Below, in pieces: positions 5,455-6,142 of a DNA stretch of 6,142 nucleotides (position 1 is its first letter; each line of letters opens with the position of its first letter). The stretch comes from Planctomycetota bacterium (GTDB taxonomy: Bacteria; Planctomycetota; Phycisphaerae; WQYP01). The position numbers and the translations under genes are program-made. The stretch is taken from the NCBI GenBank assembly GCA_021795535.1, contig JAJYPG010000087.1, forward strand, positions 1-6,142, written 5' to 3'. A model generated the notes under the pieces. The model searched no databases. It was given only the letters and a program-made list of their open reading frames with translations, and was not told where the DNA came from.

Positions 5455-5763
5455 TCGGTAAAGCCGGACCACGGGCTATAAGAAGTGGGAGCTTGGGATG
5501 TGCCGCATCAGTTGCGGTGTGTCGGGCGAATGGAAGGCGGCTCTTGCCGCTGGTGTCGAAACAACAACCACGACCCACCATGAACGGTGAAAAGTCGTAA
5601 GTCTGTTTTCAAAGTCACTGTTCCAGTTCCCGCCTGTTGTTTTCAACCCATGGCTATGCGATTGCCAGACGTTCCAGCAAGTAAGAACACTTGGAATGTT
5701 GCTGCTATCGCGCACGGAAATACGGTGTCCCAACTGACACCCAAAGTAGAAATGGAGTTATTC
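5455..5763 (+). promoter_or_regulatory. Long structured 5' leader of rplA, candidate L1 autoregulatory element
   Basis: A leader of about 310 bases containing two clear hairpins: CCGCA-TCAGT-TGCGG (5503-5517) and GGCGGC-TCTT-GCCGCT (5536-5551). GTGGG (5485-5489) can close around both by pairing with CCCAC (5574-5578), or GTGG with CCAC (5568-5571), giving a three-way junction. The left strand reads GTGGGAG and the right strand GGTG..GAAA.....ACCAC. This recalls the L1 binding site in 23S rRNA (GUGGGAG with GAAAUACCAC, from memory). L1 is known to repress its own mRNA by mimicry of that site in other bacteria. The exact fold and the L1 link are inference; the hairpins are seen directly. Confidence 0.4.
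5498..5590 (+). CDS. Possible 30-residue leader peptide, threonine-rich
   Basis: An ATG at 5498, six bases behind GGGAG, opens a 30-codon frame ending at TGA 5588-5590, within the predicted rplA leader. It has two early Cys, a central EWKAALAAGV and a terminal run of five Thr then two His (codons ACA, ACA, ACC, ACG, ACC, CAC, CAT). Thr runs are typical of threonine attenuator peptides, but no threonine genes follow. The same bases form the leader hairpins, so this may be an untranslated RNA element read by chance. Confidence 0.25.
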   Translation: MCRISCGVSGEWKAALAAGVETTTTTHHER

Positions 5764-6142
5764 ATGGCAGTTCGTATCCGCGGTAAGCGGTATCAGGAAT
5801 CGCTGAAGAATTTGCCCGCAGGTCCGGTGACCATTGAAAAGGCGCTGCCGATTCTCAAGTCATTCAAGGCCGCTAAATTTGACGAAACGGTTAATGTTGT
5901 CATTCACCTGGGCATTGACGCCAAGCAGGCGGATCAAATGATCCGCGGGTCAGTGAGTCTGCCGCGGGGTATTGGCAAATCGAAAAAAGTTATTGCCTTT
6001 GTGCAGGGCAACAATGTGGAAGCCGCCCAGGCTGCCGGTGCCATTGAAGCTGGTGCCGAAGACCTGATCAAGAAAGTCGCCGATGGCTGGCTGGATTTTG
6101 ACGTGGCCATCGCCACGCCGGATATGATGCCCAAAATAACCA
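5764..6142 (+). CDS. rplA: Ribosomal protein L1 (uL1), 5' part, truncated by window end
   Basis: The first 126 codons of ribosomal protein uL1, a 23S rRNA-binding protein that forms the L1 stalk and helps release tRNA from the E site; full-length bacterial L1 is about 230 residues. Seen: basic start RIRGKRYQESL, the helix IEKALPILKSF, FDETVNVVIHLGID (39-52), the conserved RGSVSLPRGIGK (61-72), the helix VEAAQAAGA, and FDVAIATPDMM (112-122). These blocks match L1 domain I running into domain II; the expected GPRGLMP signature would lie just beyond the window. The start at 5764 has GGAG seven bases upstream and gives a normal N-terminus. The frame stays open upstream to TGA 5581-5583, with an in-frame ATG at 5650 (38 extra codons) lacking a ribosome site. 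There is no rplK upstream; the gene has its own promoter and leader. Confidence 0.95.
   Translation, partial: MAVRIRGKRYQESLKNLPAGPVTIEKALPILKSFKAAKFDETVNVVIHLGIDAKQADQMIRGSVSLPRGIGKSKKVIAFVQGNNVEAAQAAGAIEAGAEDLIKKVADGWLDFDVAIATPDMMPKIT

Noticed and set aside
5268..5600. 110-codon plus-strand frame in the rplA upstream region
   Set aside because: Spans the predicted promoter and leader, has unstructured Cys/Arg/Pro-rich composition, and its start has no clear ribosome site.
5476..5733. 85-codon minus-strand frame antisense to the rplA leader
   Set aside because: Low-quality sequence with a Val run and no start signal; likely a chance reverse frame.
1..6142. CRISPR arrays, insertion sequences, tRNA or rRNA genes
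   Set aside because: No regularly spaced repeats, transposase motifs, terminal inverted repeats, TTCGAAT-type tRNA arms or rRNA segments were found on either strand.

Overview
The window most likely comes from a planctomycete, probably of the Phycisphaerae type. This is inferred from protein character, since there is no rRNA in the window. The ribosomal protein L1 start has a planctomycete look. There are two paralogous exported proteins with a secretin/TonB N-terminus-like (STN-like) fold pattern, ending in the 'I.P..W...GG' block that I associate with planctomycete proteins of this kind. There is also a small lipoprotein of the 'VPIPxGF ... FY...MP..GW' type and a methyltransferase like those near type III polyketide synthases in that phylum.

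Layout. Positions 1-312 hold no gene I can defend; a minus-strand gene may begin at the very edge. Three minus-strand genes follow: a DUF4142-like lipoprotein (313-927), then, beyond a 269-base gap, two tandem paralogous STN-like exported proteins (1197-2186 and 2210-3010). The latter two read as one operon from a promoter near 3069-3097. A 316-base divergent control region (3011-3326) carries two opposing promoters, dyads and a triple heptamer. It launches a plus-strand pair: a lipoprotein (3327-3842) and, 15 bases on, a class I SAM methyltransferase (3858-4568). A convergent minus-strand gene of unknown function (4632-5111) follows. A 652-base gap then holds that gene's promoter, a strong TTGACA promoter facing right, and a roughly 300-base transcribed leader. 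The leader contains several hairpins and a 30-codon threonine-rich open frame. It leads into rplA (ribosomal protein L1), cut by the window end after 126 codons.

How it fits together. The left two thirds are mainly envelope functions: two lipoproteins and two periplasmic proteins. STN-like domains usually occur in outer-membrane secretin or receptor systems, but no secretin channel is encoded here, so the partner is unknown. The right end is core translation. The most interesting part is the rplA leader. rplA lacks its usual upstream neighbour rplK, has its own strong promoter, and has a structured leader with a TGGGAG element resembling the L1 binding site of 23S rRNA, suggesting autogenous control. 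This is inference from sequence reading only.
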